From the NCBI GenBank assembly GCA_964601805.1, contig CAZROW010000011.1:1-56047 (forward strand): DNA of 56,047 nt, read 5' to 3'. Position 1 is the stretch's first letter; the number at the start of each line of letters is the position of its first letter. The translations under genes and the position numbers were made by a program. Source of the DNA: Eutrophocola sp964601805. Its GTDB lineage: Bacteria; Pseudomonadota; Gammaproteobacteria; Pseudomonadales; Pseudohongiellaceae. Positions 33,906 to 41,820 of the stretch are shown here, piece by piece. Under the pieces are notes generated by a model, which was given only the letters and a program-made list of their open reading frames with translations, was not told the origin of the DNA and made no database searches.

Positions 33906-34310
33906 ATGCCGCTTAACCTGATGGAGCATTATCTTGTGCTCACTGATGATATCGATGCCACGCGGGCGTTTTACATTGACATCCTGGGCCTTGAAGATGG
34001 GTTCAGGCCGCCGCTTGAGTTTCCCGGTTACTGGCTTTACCTGAACCAGACGCCTGTTCTGCATATTGCCGAATGGGAAACCTACACCCGACATTCCAAC
34101 AAGCTGGGGATTCCTGTGACTAGCCGGGCACCGGGAACAGGCGCCTTTGACCACATCGCGTTCAATGGCACCGATCCCGACGACATGATCTTGCGACTGG
34201 AACAACAGGCCATTGCCTATGATCGCAATGATGTGCCACATGCCGGCCTCGTTCAGCTGTTTCTGAATGACCCCAACGGCGTCAAGATTGAACTCAATTT
34301 CGCCGTGTAA
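33906..34310 (+). CDS. VOC family protein
   Basis: A 134-residue vicinal-oxygen-chelate protein. It begins MPLNLMEHYLVLTDDIDATRAFYIDILGLEDG, where His of MEHYLV is the first metal ligand; the second module has AFDHIAFNGTDPDDM with the second His, and ends NDPNGVKIELNFAV with the Glu ligand. This single-domain form occurs among extradiol dioxygenase-like and lyase-type enzymes; the substrate is not predictable. AAGGTACAGGT directly precedes the ATG. It is 66 bases downstream of the DUF3237 gene on the same strand, so the two are likely one transcript. Confidence 0.87.
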   Translation: MPLNLMEHYLVLTDDIDATRAFYIDILGLEDGFRPPLEFPGYWLYLNQTPVLHIAEWETYTRHSNKLGIPVTSRAPGTGAFDHIAFNGTDPDDMILRLEQQAIAYDRNDVPHAGLVQLFLNDPNGVKIELNFAV

Positions 34311-34388
34311 ACGCCATATTCGTGCTAGCGGAAGGTAGAAACAGTATCAGTCATGTTTTCCGTCCCTGAACAGCCGCACCTATAGCGC

Positions 34389-35189
34389 TCAGACAAAAAA
34401 CAGGAACAGAACAAGCCCCAGCAAGAGACGGTAGATGACAAAGGGCAGAAAGCCAATACGGGCTATGGCTTTCAGGAAGTAATGAATGCAGGCAAAGGCC
34501 ACCAGTCCTGCCAGGACCATACCGTATACCAGTTCAGGCCAATTGACCGCTTCCGCCTCCAGCAGGTCCAGCACCAGCAACAAGGCCGCCCCGGCAATGA
34601 CCGGAATGGAAAGCAGGAAGGAAAAACGACTGGCGCTTTCCCGGTCCAGATGACAGAACAAGGCCGCCGTCATGGTAATGCCGGATCGGGAAGTCCCGGG
34701 TACCAGCGCCAGCACCTGGGCCGCGCCGATAATCAGGACTGTTTTCCAACCCATATCAGCCAAGCGCATACTTGCCGTTGATTGCCTGTCGGTCCAAAGC
34801 AGCAGCAATGCAAAAAACACGGTGGTGGTGGCGATCACAACCGTTTGTCTCAGATAGACATCCACATAGTCCTTGGCCAGAAAACCGATGATGACAACGG
34901 GTATCGTGGCAACAATGATTTGCCAGCCCAGCATGCCCTCTGCTGAGGGCTCTCCCCTGAACACCTGCCTGAGACAGCCGGCGGCAATACTGAAGATATC
35001 CTTACGAAAATAAAGTACGACTGCTGACAGGGTGCCCAGGTGAACGGCAACATCAAAAGCCAGGCCCTGGTCTTCCCACCCCAGCAAGGCCGAGGGCAGA
35101 ATCAGGTGGGCAGAACTTGATATAGGCAGGAATTCGGTTAAACCCTGGATAAGTGCCAGAAAAGTCACTCGTATGACATCAAAACTCAT
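34389..35189 (-). CDS. uppP: Undecaprenyl-diphosphatase
   Basis: A 266-residue inner-membrane enzyme that dephosphorylates undecaprenyl diphosphate to recycle the lipid carrier for peptidoglycan and other cell-wall polymers. The two active-site motifs are present: LTEFLPISSSAHLIL with the conserved Glu near the N-terminus, and PGTSRSGITMTAAL with the conserved Arg-Ser. About eight membrane helices are visible and the length is normal. Overproduction gives bacitracin resistance in E. coli (bacA). I start at ATG 35189; a GTG at 35195 with AAGGG closer upstream is equally possible. It is 62 bases downstream of tsaB on the same strand. Confidence 0.95.
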   Translation of the reverse strand: MSFDVIRVTFLALIQGLTEFLPISSSAHLILPSALLGWEDQGLAFDVAVHLGTLSAVVLYFRKDIFSIAAGCLRQVFRGEPSAEGMLGWQIIVATIPVVIIGFLAKDYVDVYLRQTVVIATTTVFFALLLLWTDRQSTASMRLADMGWKTVLIIGAAQVLALVPGTSRSGITMTAALFCHLDRESASRFSFLLSIPVIAGAALLLVLDLLEAEAVNWPELVYGMVLAGLVAFACIHYFLKAIARIGFLPFVIYRLLLGLVLFLFFV

Positions 35190-35251
35190 TGGCACTTATC
35201 CCTTTTGCGGACTTCCTGTTATCGCCATGGACAGCGTCCAGGTACGAGCAA

Positions 35252-35932
35252 TCAGCCATGGGTGACTTTGTCCCGCAGGTAAACCGGGTTGACGTCCTCG
35301 GGTAACTGGGTCTGTCCTGCTGCCAGCATGCCGGCAGCCAATTCAGCCATCACACCGGCCCTGGGATGCACTTCACTGTCAGTGTAGACAAAACAGTCAC
35401 GGTAAGTTGCGGGCATACGCTCCTGGTATGCCAGGCCACTACCCACTGCAGCGAAGCACTCGGCATTGCCAGGTACCGGAACAGGCAAGGCTTCCGGTTT
35501 GCACAGGCCCGCCTCTCCGACAGCCTCGATACCCTGTGGGTCAAGCCGGAAGAACGCGTAATACACTTCATCGATACGGGCATCCAGGGTACTGAACACC
35601 AAACCGGGATCAATCGCATTTCTCAATTGCATGGCCTGTGACGCCAGGGTGGATACCGGTATCACAGGCAAACCGGCACCAAAGGCAATACCCTGGGTGA
35701 CACCGGCAGCAATACGCAGGCCGGTAAAAGAGCCTGGACCCTGGCCATAGGCTACGGCATCAAGATTTTCATAGGACAACCCGTGGGACTTCAGTAAATC
35801 ACTGATCATGGGCAACAGCTTGCCTGCGTGTTGACGCGGCACAACGGCAAAGGTTTCGCTGATTTCACCGTCCCGGTTCAGGGCACATGAACAGGCCTGG
35901 GTGGATGTATCGATTGCAAGAATGACTGACAT
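35252..35932 (-). CDS. tsaB: tRNA threonylcarbamoyladenosine biosynthesis protein TsaB
   Basis: A 226-residue TsaB, partner of TsaD and TsaE in forming t6A37 on ANN-decoding tRNAs. The ASKHA-fold landmarks are ILAIDTSTQACSCAL at the start, RQHAGKLLPMISDLL, and AVAYGQGPGSFTGLRIAAG. It lacks the iron-binding site of TsaD as expected for TsaB. The ATG at 35932 is only 11 bases downstream of the terminator of the histone-like gene, so its own promoter must overlap that hairpin or it depends on read-through. Confidence 0.95.
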   Translation of the reverse strand: MSVILAIDTSTQACSCALNRDGEISETFAVVPRQHAGKLLPMISDLLKSHGLSYENLDAVAYGQGPGSFTGLRIAAGVTQGIAFGAGLPVIPVSTLASQAMQLRNAIDPGLVFSTLDARIDEVYYAFFRLDPQGIEAVGEAGLCKPEALPVPVPGNAECFAAVGSGLAYQERMPATYRDCFVYTDSEVHPRAGVMAELAAGMLAAGQTQLPEDVNPVYLRDKVTHG

Positions 35933-35943
35933 GCAGTATTTAC

Positions 35944-35979
35944 CAAAAAAAATCCTCCACAGGGTTCTGCGGAGGACTC
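35944..35979 (-). terminator. Rho-independent terminator of the histone-like gene
   Basis: On the minus strand GTCCTCCGCAG and TGTGGAGGA pair around AACCC and are followed by eight T. It lies 67 bases past the stop of the Lys/Ala-rich gene. Confidence 0.88.
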
Positions 35980-36046
35980 ATTATAAATTAAGCCACTGCC
36001 AGGATATATACTGACCGTGGTCGTAACCCCTGATGTAGTAATGCCG

Positions 36047-36916
36047 TTATTTCTTTTTCGCGGCTTTTTTACTCGCTGTTTTCTTTCTTGCCGACTTTTT
36101 CTTTACCGTTTTTCTGGCAGCTTTTTTAGCAGCTTTTTTAACTGCTTTTTTTCCGGCTTTCTTTTCGGCTTTCTTTTCGGCTTTCCTTCTGGCGGTTTTT
36201 TCCCTGGCTGCCTTTTTGGCGGCCTTCCTGGCGACTTTCTTTTTCGCTGCCCTGGCCTCGGCTTTTAACCTGGTTTCTGCCTTCCTGGCCTTGAGCTTGG
36301 CCTTCGCCGCTGCCTGGCGCTTTTCTTTTTTCGCCTTGGCTGCCAGTTTCCTGGCTGCAAGCCTGGCCCTGGCTTCTGCTTTGCGCTTGGCGGCTGCTGC
36401 CTTGGCTGCTTCTTTTTTCAGTTTTTCGGCAAGTTTCCTGGCATCTGTCTTGGCCCGTTTCTTCGTCCATGAAGCCTCGAATTGCTTGATTGCTTTTTTC
36501 AGGTCTTGCCTGGATTTTTTCTTCAGGGTGTCTTTATAGGATGCTACTGCTTTGGCCTGTTCGGCGACCTTGGCCCTGGCAACTTCCACCGCCTGGGCCT
36601 TGACCATGTTTTGTTTGGCTTTCAGTAAACTGGCCTTGGCAGCGTTTAGCCGTGTAGTGGATTTTCTGACAGCTGCCCTGGCCTTGACGACCGCTTTCCT
36701 GGTCCTGGCAGCACTGACTTTCTTGCGCGCGGCGGTCACAGCCCTGGACTGTTTTGCCAGCTCTTTCTGGGCCTTGTTCAATGCTGATTTTGCCTTGGTG
36801 GTGGCGGACACGTTACGGCGTTTGACCGACTTTACGGAGGTTTTTCCGGCACTTGCCCGTGCAGAAGTTCTCGCAGATGCTTTGACGGTTTTTCTTTTTG
36901 CTTTCGCAGTAGACAT
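36047..36916 (-). CDS. Lys/Ala-rich histone H1-like protein
   Basis: A 289-residue, extremely basic protein built mostly from Lys, Ala and Arg. The first ~130 residues carry Ser/Thr/Val-rich basic helices (SALNKAQKELAKQSRAV), the middle (about 125-160) is less repetitive (YKDTLKKKSRQDLKKAIKQF), and the C-terminal 130 residues are near-pure KKAAKKAARK-type repeats resembling eukaryotic histone H1 tails, bacterial AlgP and Hc1-type proteins. AlgP of Pseudomonas has KPAA repeats; proline is missing here. A role in DNA compaction or global regulation is inferred from composition. The start ATG at 36916 has AGGAGAGCTGAT upstream. It is a single gene with its own terminator. Confidence 0.85.
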   Translation of the reverse strand: MSTAKAKRKTVKASARTSARASAGKTSVKSVKRRNVSATTKAKSALNKAQKELAKQSRAVTAARKKVSAARTRKAVVKARAAVRKSTTRLNAAKASLLKAKQNMVKAQAVEVARAKVAEQAKAVASYKDTLKKKSRQDLKKAIKQFEASWTKKRAKTDARKLAEKLKKEAAKAAAAKRKAEARARLAARKLAAKAKKEKRQAAAKAKLKARKAETRLKAEARAAKKKVARKAAKKAAREKTARRKAEKKAEKKAGKKAVKKAAKKAARKTVKKKSARKKTASKKAAKKK

Positions 36917-37116
36917 ATCAGCTCTCCTGAACCGCAGCCTGTAAAGGACAGTTGTATGGCAAAGCTGTCCACGCCGACGTTGGCGGAAAACTTATCACAA
37001 TCTCGTTAAAGTATCCAACAAAAACGATTGATTTAATTTAGTATTTTAGTTTTGGCGAATAGGCTTTTCGTGCCCCGGGATGGCGCTGACGCCGCCATGG
37101 CGCCAGCGTACGGGCA

Positions 37117-37767
37117 TTACAAACCCAGGCTTTGCTTGATGTCGTCGACGATATCCTGGATGCCACGGGTACCGTCAATACGTATGAAACGCACGTTACC
37201 GGTTTCTTTTTCCATGGTCTGGTAGAAGTTGACCAGGGGCTTGGTCTGCTCATGGTAAACCGACAGGCGTTTCCTGACGGTATCTTCCTTGTCGTCATCG
37301 CGCTGGATCAGGGGCTCACCTGTTTCATTATCCACACCCTCTTTTTCAGGTGGATTGAAATCAATATGGTAAACCCGACCGGAATCCAGGTGGACTCGAC
37401 GACCACTCAGGCGCCTGACAATTTCATCATCAGGGACATCGATTTCCAGAACGACATCGATATCCACACCGGCGTCACGCATGGCTTCGGCCTGGGGAAT
37501 GGTGCGCGGAAAGCCATCAAAAAGAAATCCACCCTTGCAGTCTTCCTGGGCAATGCGGTCCTTGACCAGCGCGATGATGATGTCATCAGTGACCAATGCC
37601 CCGCTGTCCATGACCGCTTTGGCTTTCAGGCCCACTTCGGTACCTGCCTTGACGGCAGCACGCAGCATGTCGCCGGTGGATATCTGGGGAATGCCGTAGG
37701 CTTCCGTCAGGAATTTTGCCTGTGTGCCCTTGCCGGCACCCGGTGCCCCCAATAAGATCATTTTCAT
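37117..37767 (-). CDS. adk: Adenylate kinase
   Basis: A 216-residue long-form adenylate kinase interconverting ATP + AMP and 2 ADP. P-loop GAPGAGKGTQAKF, AMP-binding QISTGDMLRAAVK and FDGFPRTIPQAEAM, and LID segment RRVHLDSGRVYHIDFNPP are all present; the LID lacks the four zinc cysteines, as in other gammaproteobacteria. ATG 37767 has AGGAG 8 bases upstream; a GTG 9 bases earlier is ignored. It stands between the histone-like gene and mazG on the same strand. Confidence 0.97.
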   Translation of the reverse strand: MKMILLGAPGAGKGTQAKFLTEAYGIPQISTGDMLRAAVKAGTEVGLKAKAVMDSGALVTDDIIIALVKDRIAQEDCKGGFLFDGFPRTIPQAEAMRDAGVDIDVVLEIDVPDDEIVRRLSGRRVHLDSGRVYHIDFNPPEKEGVDNETGEPLIQRDDDKEDTVRKRLSVYHEQTKPLVNFYQTMEKETGNVRFIRIDGTRGIQDIVDDIKQSLGL

Positions 37768-37846
37768 CGTTACCACTCCTGCTAAATAAATAAAACATAC
37801 ACGGTTGGATTAGTGTCCACAAGAAAGTAATCCGTGCCTGTGCTGG

Positions 37847-38650
37847 TTAGTTGCTGTTCTTGATTTGTTGCCAGTAGTTTTCCATTTCTTCAAGATCCAT
37901 TGTCGCCAGATCCCTGTCTTCACTATTGATGACTTTTTCCATGCGGCGAAACCGGGACTCAAATTTTTCATTGGCCTTGCGCAGGCATTTTTCCGGTTCA
38001 ATATTCAGATGCCGTGACAAATTCACCAGGCTGAAAAACATATCGCCAAGCTCTTCCTCAATATGCTCGGCTTCCCCTGAGGCCATTGCCTCCCGCAGCT
38101 CTGCATTTTCCTCGTTGACCTTGTCCAGGACGCCATCGATATCAGGCCAGTCGAATCCACTGCGTGCCGCCCTTTTCTGGATTTTCCTGGCCCGTGTCAG
38201 TGCTGGCAGCGCACGGGGAATATCGTCCAGAATGCTGCCGGGCTCCTGGCCTTTGTTGTCCCGCTCCTGCTGTTTGATCGCTTCCCAGTTGCCTTCTACC
38301 TGTTCCGCTGTGATATCCGCCGGCGAACCGAAACTGGCAAGGCTGGCATCAGGAAAGACATGGGGATGACGTGTCAGCAGTTTGTTGCAGATCTCGCTGA
38401 CCACCTCGTCAAAATCAAACAGCCCTGCCTCCTTGCCAAGCTGGGCATAAAAGACCACCTGGAACAGCAGGTCACCAAGTTCATTGGCCAGGTGGTCATA
38501 ATCCTTGCGCTCAATCGTATCGACGACCTCGTAAACCTCTTCCAGGGTATGCGGCACAATCGTGTCAAATGTCTGCTTCCTGTCCCAGGGGCACCCGTGA
38601 TCCGGATCCCGGAGTTTGGCCATGATGTCGAGCAGCTCGTTGATGGTCAT
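37847..38650 (-). CDS. mazG: Nucleoside triphosphate pyrophosphohydrolase MazG
   Basis: A 267-residue all-alpha NTP pyrophosphatase that removes non-canonical or excess NTPs; E. coli MazG also lowers ppGpp. Two MazG repeats are visible: LRDPDHGCPWDRKQTFDTIVPHTLEE with ANELGDLLFQVVFYAQ in the first, and DKVNEENAELREAM with EEELGDMFFSLVNLSRHL in the second (the active one in E. coli), with the EExxE-type metal ligands. The ATG overlaps the rlmD stop (ATGA), giving translational coupling. In Pseudomonas and E. coli relA lies between rlmD and mazG; here it is absent. Confidence 0.95.
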   Translation of the reverse strand: MTINELLDIMAKLRDPDHGCPWDRKQTFDTIVPHTLEEVYEVVDTIERKDYDHLANELGDLLFQVVFYAQLGKEAGLFDFDEVVSEICNKLLTRHPHVFPDASLASFGSPADITAEQVEGNWEAIKQQERDNKGQEPGSILDDIPRALPALTRARKIQKRAARSGFDWPDIDGVLDKVNEENAELREAMASGEAEHIEEELGDMFFSLVNLSRHLNIEPEKCLRKANEKFESRFRRMEKVINSEDRDLATMDLEEMENYWQQIKNSN

Positions 38651-40011
38651 GCCTGTTTCCGTTTGCTATCGATGAACAGTGCCATGGCTTCGACATGGGC
38701 AGTCTGGGGAAACATGTCCATGGCACCGGCACAGGACAGGAGATAGCCCTGTTCAACCAGGAATTCGGTGTCCCTGGCCAGGGTGGCAGGGTTACAGGAA
38801 ACATACACTATGCGCTCGGGTCGCAAGGTGACGATGTCCGGCAGAACCTCCCAGGCGCCGGAACGAGGCGGGTCCAGCAGTATCTTGTCAAAACCTTCTG
38901 CCAGCCAGGCAGCCCCTGCCATTGGCCTGGACAGATCGGCACTGTGGAATTCCGCATTGCCGATACCATTGGCCGCGGCATTTTCCTGTGCCCGACCAAC
39001 CATAACCTCCGAGCCTTCCACGCCAGTGGCATGGCCGCAGCGCTTTGCCAGGGGCAAGGTGAAATTGCCCAGGCCGCAAAACAGGTCAAGCACACGGTCA
39101 TTGTCTGTCAGCTCCAGCAAGGACAAGGCCCTGGCTATCATCTGACGGTTGATCTCCGCGTTTACCTGGGTGAAATCATTGGGATGAAATGCCATACGCA
39201 GACCGGCATCCGGTAACTGGTAATAGAGCCGATCCTCGCCTGCACCGGGATAAATCCTGTGCACGGTATCCAGGCCACCCGGTTGCAGATAGATCGCCAC
39301 CCCCTTTTCCTCACCAAAAGCCAGCAACTTGTCCTGGTCTTGCGACGGCAATGCCTGCAAGTGCCTGAACACCAGGGCGACGGTGCAACCGCTTTCATCG
39401 GGGTCACCTGCAGCCACTTCGATCTGGGGAATATGGCGAAAGCTCTCCATGCTGCCAATCAGGGCCGAGAGCGCTGGCAGCAACACCGCCAGGCGCGGAT
39501 CCAGAACCTTGCAATCGTCCATATTGGTGATAAAGGTAGACTGTTTTTCCCGGAACCCCACCAGCACCTGTTCTTTTTTATGCACATAACGTACAGCAAG
39601 CCGGGCCTTGCGCCGGTAACCCAGGACCGGGCCCGTCAGCGGTTCGAGCACATCAAAAGAAACATCAGGAACAGCATGGGCCAGCTTTTCCAGCAACATG
39701 TCCTGCTTGAACGCCATTTGCGCCTGGGCATCGAAGTGTTGAAGACTGCACCCGCCACAGATATCAGCGTATTCGCAGGCCGGTGTAATTCTTTCCGGGG
39801 CTGCCTGCAAAATCGCATGGAGCTTGGCTTCATCAAAACTTTCGCGGCGGTTGGTCAGCATGGCTTCCACCTGCTCCCCCGGTAGCGCACCTTCCACAAA
39901 CATCACCTTGCCCTCGTGATGTCCTATACCGCGTCCCTCATGACTGAGTTTTTCAATATCCAGGGTGACCGGGGTAGTCGGCAGGTTCTTTTTGCGGCGG
40001 CGTCTTCTCAT
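38647..40011 (-). CDS. rlmD: 23S rRNA (uracil-1939-C5)-methyltransferase RlmD
   Basis: A 454-residue RNA m5U methyltransferase (formerly RumA). An N-terminal TRAM domain (LDIEKLSHEGRGIGHHEGKVMFVEGALPGE) is followed by a 4Fe-4S cluster motif CEYADICGGC at about residues 77-86, and a SAM-dependent catalytic domain with FCGLGNFTLPLAK and the catalytic Cys in IVYVSCNPATLARD. ATG 40011 starts the basic MRRRRRKKN typical of the family; an upstream in-frame start overlapping cysM is ignored. It is 13 bases downstream of cysM and overlaps mazG. Confidence 0.96.
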   Translation of the reverse strand: MRRRRRKKNLPTTPVTLDIEKLSHEGRGIGHHEGKVMFVEGALPGEQVEAMLTNRRESFDEAKLHAILQAAPERITPACEYADICGGCSLQHFDAQAQMAFKQDMLLEKLAHAVPDVSFDVLEPLTGPVLGYRRKARLAVRYVHKKEQVLVGFREKQSTFITNMDDCKVLDPRLAVLLPALSALIGSMESFRHIPQIEVAAGDPDESGCTVALVFRHLQALPSQDQDKLLAFGEEKGVAIYLQPGGLDTVHRIYPGAGEDRLYYQLPDAGLRMAFHPNDFTQVNAEINRQMIARALSLLELTDNDRVLDLFCGLGNFTLPLAKRCGHATGVEGSEVMVGRAQENAAANGIGNAEFHSADLSRPMAGAAWLAEGFDKILLDPPRSGAWEVLPDIVTLRPERIVYVSCNPATLARDTEFLVEQGYLLSCAGAMDMFPQTAHVEAMALFIDSKRKQA

Positions 40012-40024
40012 GGCAGGCTGATTC

Positions 40025-40918
40025 TTACCCGGCGGTAAACAGCCCGGAGGACAGGTAACGGTCACCCCGGTCACAAACGATGGCAACAATGACGGCGTTT
40101 TCCACCTGCCGGGAAAGCTCTAGGGCAGCAAAGACTGCTCCGCCGGAGGATACACCACAGCAGATTCCTTCTTCCCTGGCCAGGGCCCGCGTGGTGTTTT
40201 CAGCATCTTCCTGGCTGATATCAATGATCTGGTCTACACGTTCCCGTTCAAATATTTTTGGCAGGTACGCCGGCGGCCAGCGGCGTATACCGGGTATCTT
40301 GGCGCCCTCTTTCGGTTGCAAGCCGATAATTTCGATCGCCGGATTTTGTGATTTCAGGTAGCGCGATACCCCCATAATAGTGCCGGTGGTGCCCATGGAA
40401 CTGACAAAATGGGTGACAGTGCCATTGGTATCACGCCAGATTTCCGGGCCGGTATGCTCCACGTGGGCGGCAAAATTGTCCTCGTTGGCAAACTGATCCA
40501 GCACCTTGCCCTTGCCCTCGGCTTCCATGCGCTTGGCCACGTCACGGGCGCCTTCCATGCCCTCCTCCGCAGTCACTTCGATCAATTGTGCGCCGTAGGC
40601 TGTCATCGAGTCCTTGCGTTCCTGGGTCGAGCTTTCCGGCATGATGAGTATCATGTTGTAGCCCTTGATAGCCGCCACCATGGCCAGGGCGATGCCGGTA
40701 TTGCCACTGGTTGCTTCAATCAGGGTATCCCCCGGCTTGATCTCGCCGCGGGCCTCAGCCTTGCTGATCATGCTCAGCACAGGCCGGTCCTTGACCGATC
40801 CTGCCGGGTTATTGCCTTCCAGCTTGACCAGTACGGTATTGCTGGTATTCCCCGGCAGCCTTTGCAGGCGCACGAGCGGCGTATTACCAACCGTATCTTC
40901 AATTGTGGGAAATGACAT
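40025..40918 (-). CDS. cysM: Cysteine synthase B (O-acetylserine sulfhydrylase B)
   Basis: A 297-residue PLP enzyme forming cysteine from O-acetylserine and sulfide, or S-sulfocysteine from thiosulfate. PLP-binding Lys is in PAGSVKDRPVLSMI, the substrate loop is EATSGNTGIALAM, and the phosphate cup is GTTGTIMGVSRYL. The CysM-specific short form (compare about 310 or more for CysK) and IPGIRRWPPAYLPKIF near residue 215 support B rather than A. ATG 40918 has AGGAAATCC upstream; the frame continues further 5' without a ribosome site. It is upstream of rlmD, as in Pseudomonas. Confidence 0.95.
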   Translation of the reverse strand: MSFPTIEDTVGNTPLVRLQRLPGNTSNTVLVKLEGNNPAGSVKDRPVLSMISKAEARGEIKPGDTLIEATSGNTGIALAMVAAIKGYNMILIMPESSTQERKDSMTAYGAQLIEVTAEEGMEGARDVAKRMEAEGKGKVLDQFANEDNFAAHVEHTGPEIWRDTNGTVTHFVSSMGTTGTIMGVSRYLKSQNPAIEIIGLQPKEGAKIPGIRRWPPAYLPKIFERERVDQIIDISQEDAENTTRALAREEGICCGVSSGGAVFAALELSRQVENAVIVAIVCDRGDRYLSSGLFTAG

Positions 40919-41044
40919 AACTGGATTTCCTGGCAAGTATTCAACCTGCATCGCAAGGGATTGCGGGTATCGGCTCAAAAAGGCGCTAATTCTATCGTGT
41001 GAAGGCGCCAATGCCCACACCCCGCATTGGTGCTCAAACCCCCA

Positions 41045-41770
41045 TCAGCGGGTAAACAGCGAACGACTGCGCAGAGGGGCACTGCCCAGGTGGTTTGCCA
41101 GTATGCCGCGGATTACCAGCTTGGCCGTACGACGGGTGGAATCTTCAGAAAAATTCCTGTCATGGATATTCAGCAGGTCCCGACCGGTAAAGACATTGTT
41201 GCCCGCAGTAACAGCCTCACCATGTACGGCCTGGTCCTGCACGCGGATGAATCCGCTTTCTTCCTGGAAATAGTACCAGTCGTCAGGTAGTACCGGTTGA
41301 TGCGAATGGGCCTCGGCACTGAAATCCACACCATAGCCCAGGGCCTCGAGCAGGCTCAACTCGAAGTTGCGCAGCACCGGTTCCGGCTGCTCCTGGTTGC
41401 CCAACCGGGCAAGCGCCTGCTCATAGTCCTGAAAAAAATCGGGATCGGCCTCGTGGCTTTGAAATAACCGGACAATGATTTCATTCATGTACAGGGCACT
41501 GAACAACCTTTCGCCTTTGAGCATGGGCAGGGAATATCTCAGCTCAATACTACGCAGGCTTTTCAGTTCGCTCTTGCCGGACAGGGAGACCAGCACAGGT
41601 GTAAAAGGCTGCAGCAGGCTTTTGGTTTTCGACTTGCCACTGCGACCACCACGGGAGATGGCGCTTATCCTGCCATAATCGGGCGTAAGAAAATCAAGGA
41701 TCAGGCTGCTGTCGCGAAACGGCCGACTGTGCAGGATATAAGCCGGCTGTAATTCAATCAGGGTCGACAA
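41045..41770 (-). CDS. recO: DNA repair protein RecO
   Basis: A 241-residue RecO, which anneals single strands and, with RecR, loads RecA. The N-terminal OB-fold is QPAYILHSRPFRDSSLILDFLTPDYGRISAISRGGR, followed by the helical domain with NEIIVRLFQSHEADPDFFQDYEQALARL; the zinc-binding cysteines of some RecO proteins are absent, as in E. coli. The start is TTG at 41770, with AGGA 8 bases upstream. It is downstream of era, the standard rnc-era-recO order; pdxJ, the usual next gene, is absent. Confidence 0.93.
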   Translation of the reverse strand: MSTLIELQPAYILHSRPFRDSSLILDFLTPDYGRISAISRGGRSGKSKTKSLLQPFTPVLVSLSGKSELKSLRSIELRYSLPMLKGERLFSALYMNEIIVRLFQSHEADPDFFQDYEQALARLGNQEQPEPVLRNFELSLLEALGYGVDFSAEAHSHQPVLPDDWYYFQEESGFIRVQDQAVHGEAVTAGNNVFTGRDLLNIHDRNFSEDSTRRTAKLVIRGILANHLGSAPLRSRSLFTR

Positions 41771-41820
41771 GGCTCACATCCTAGTCGCCCATGGCCAGCA
41801 AGCTCTGCGCATGCGATGTT

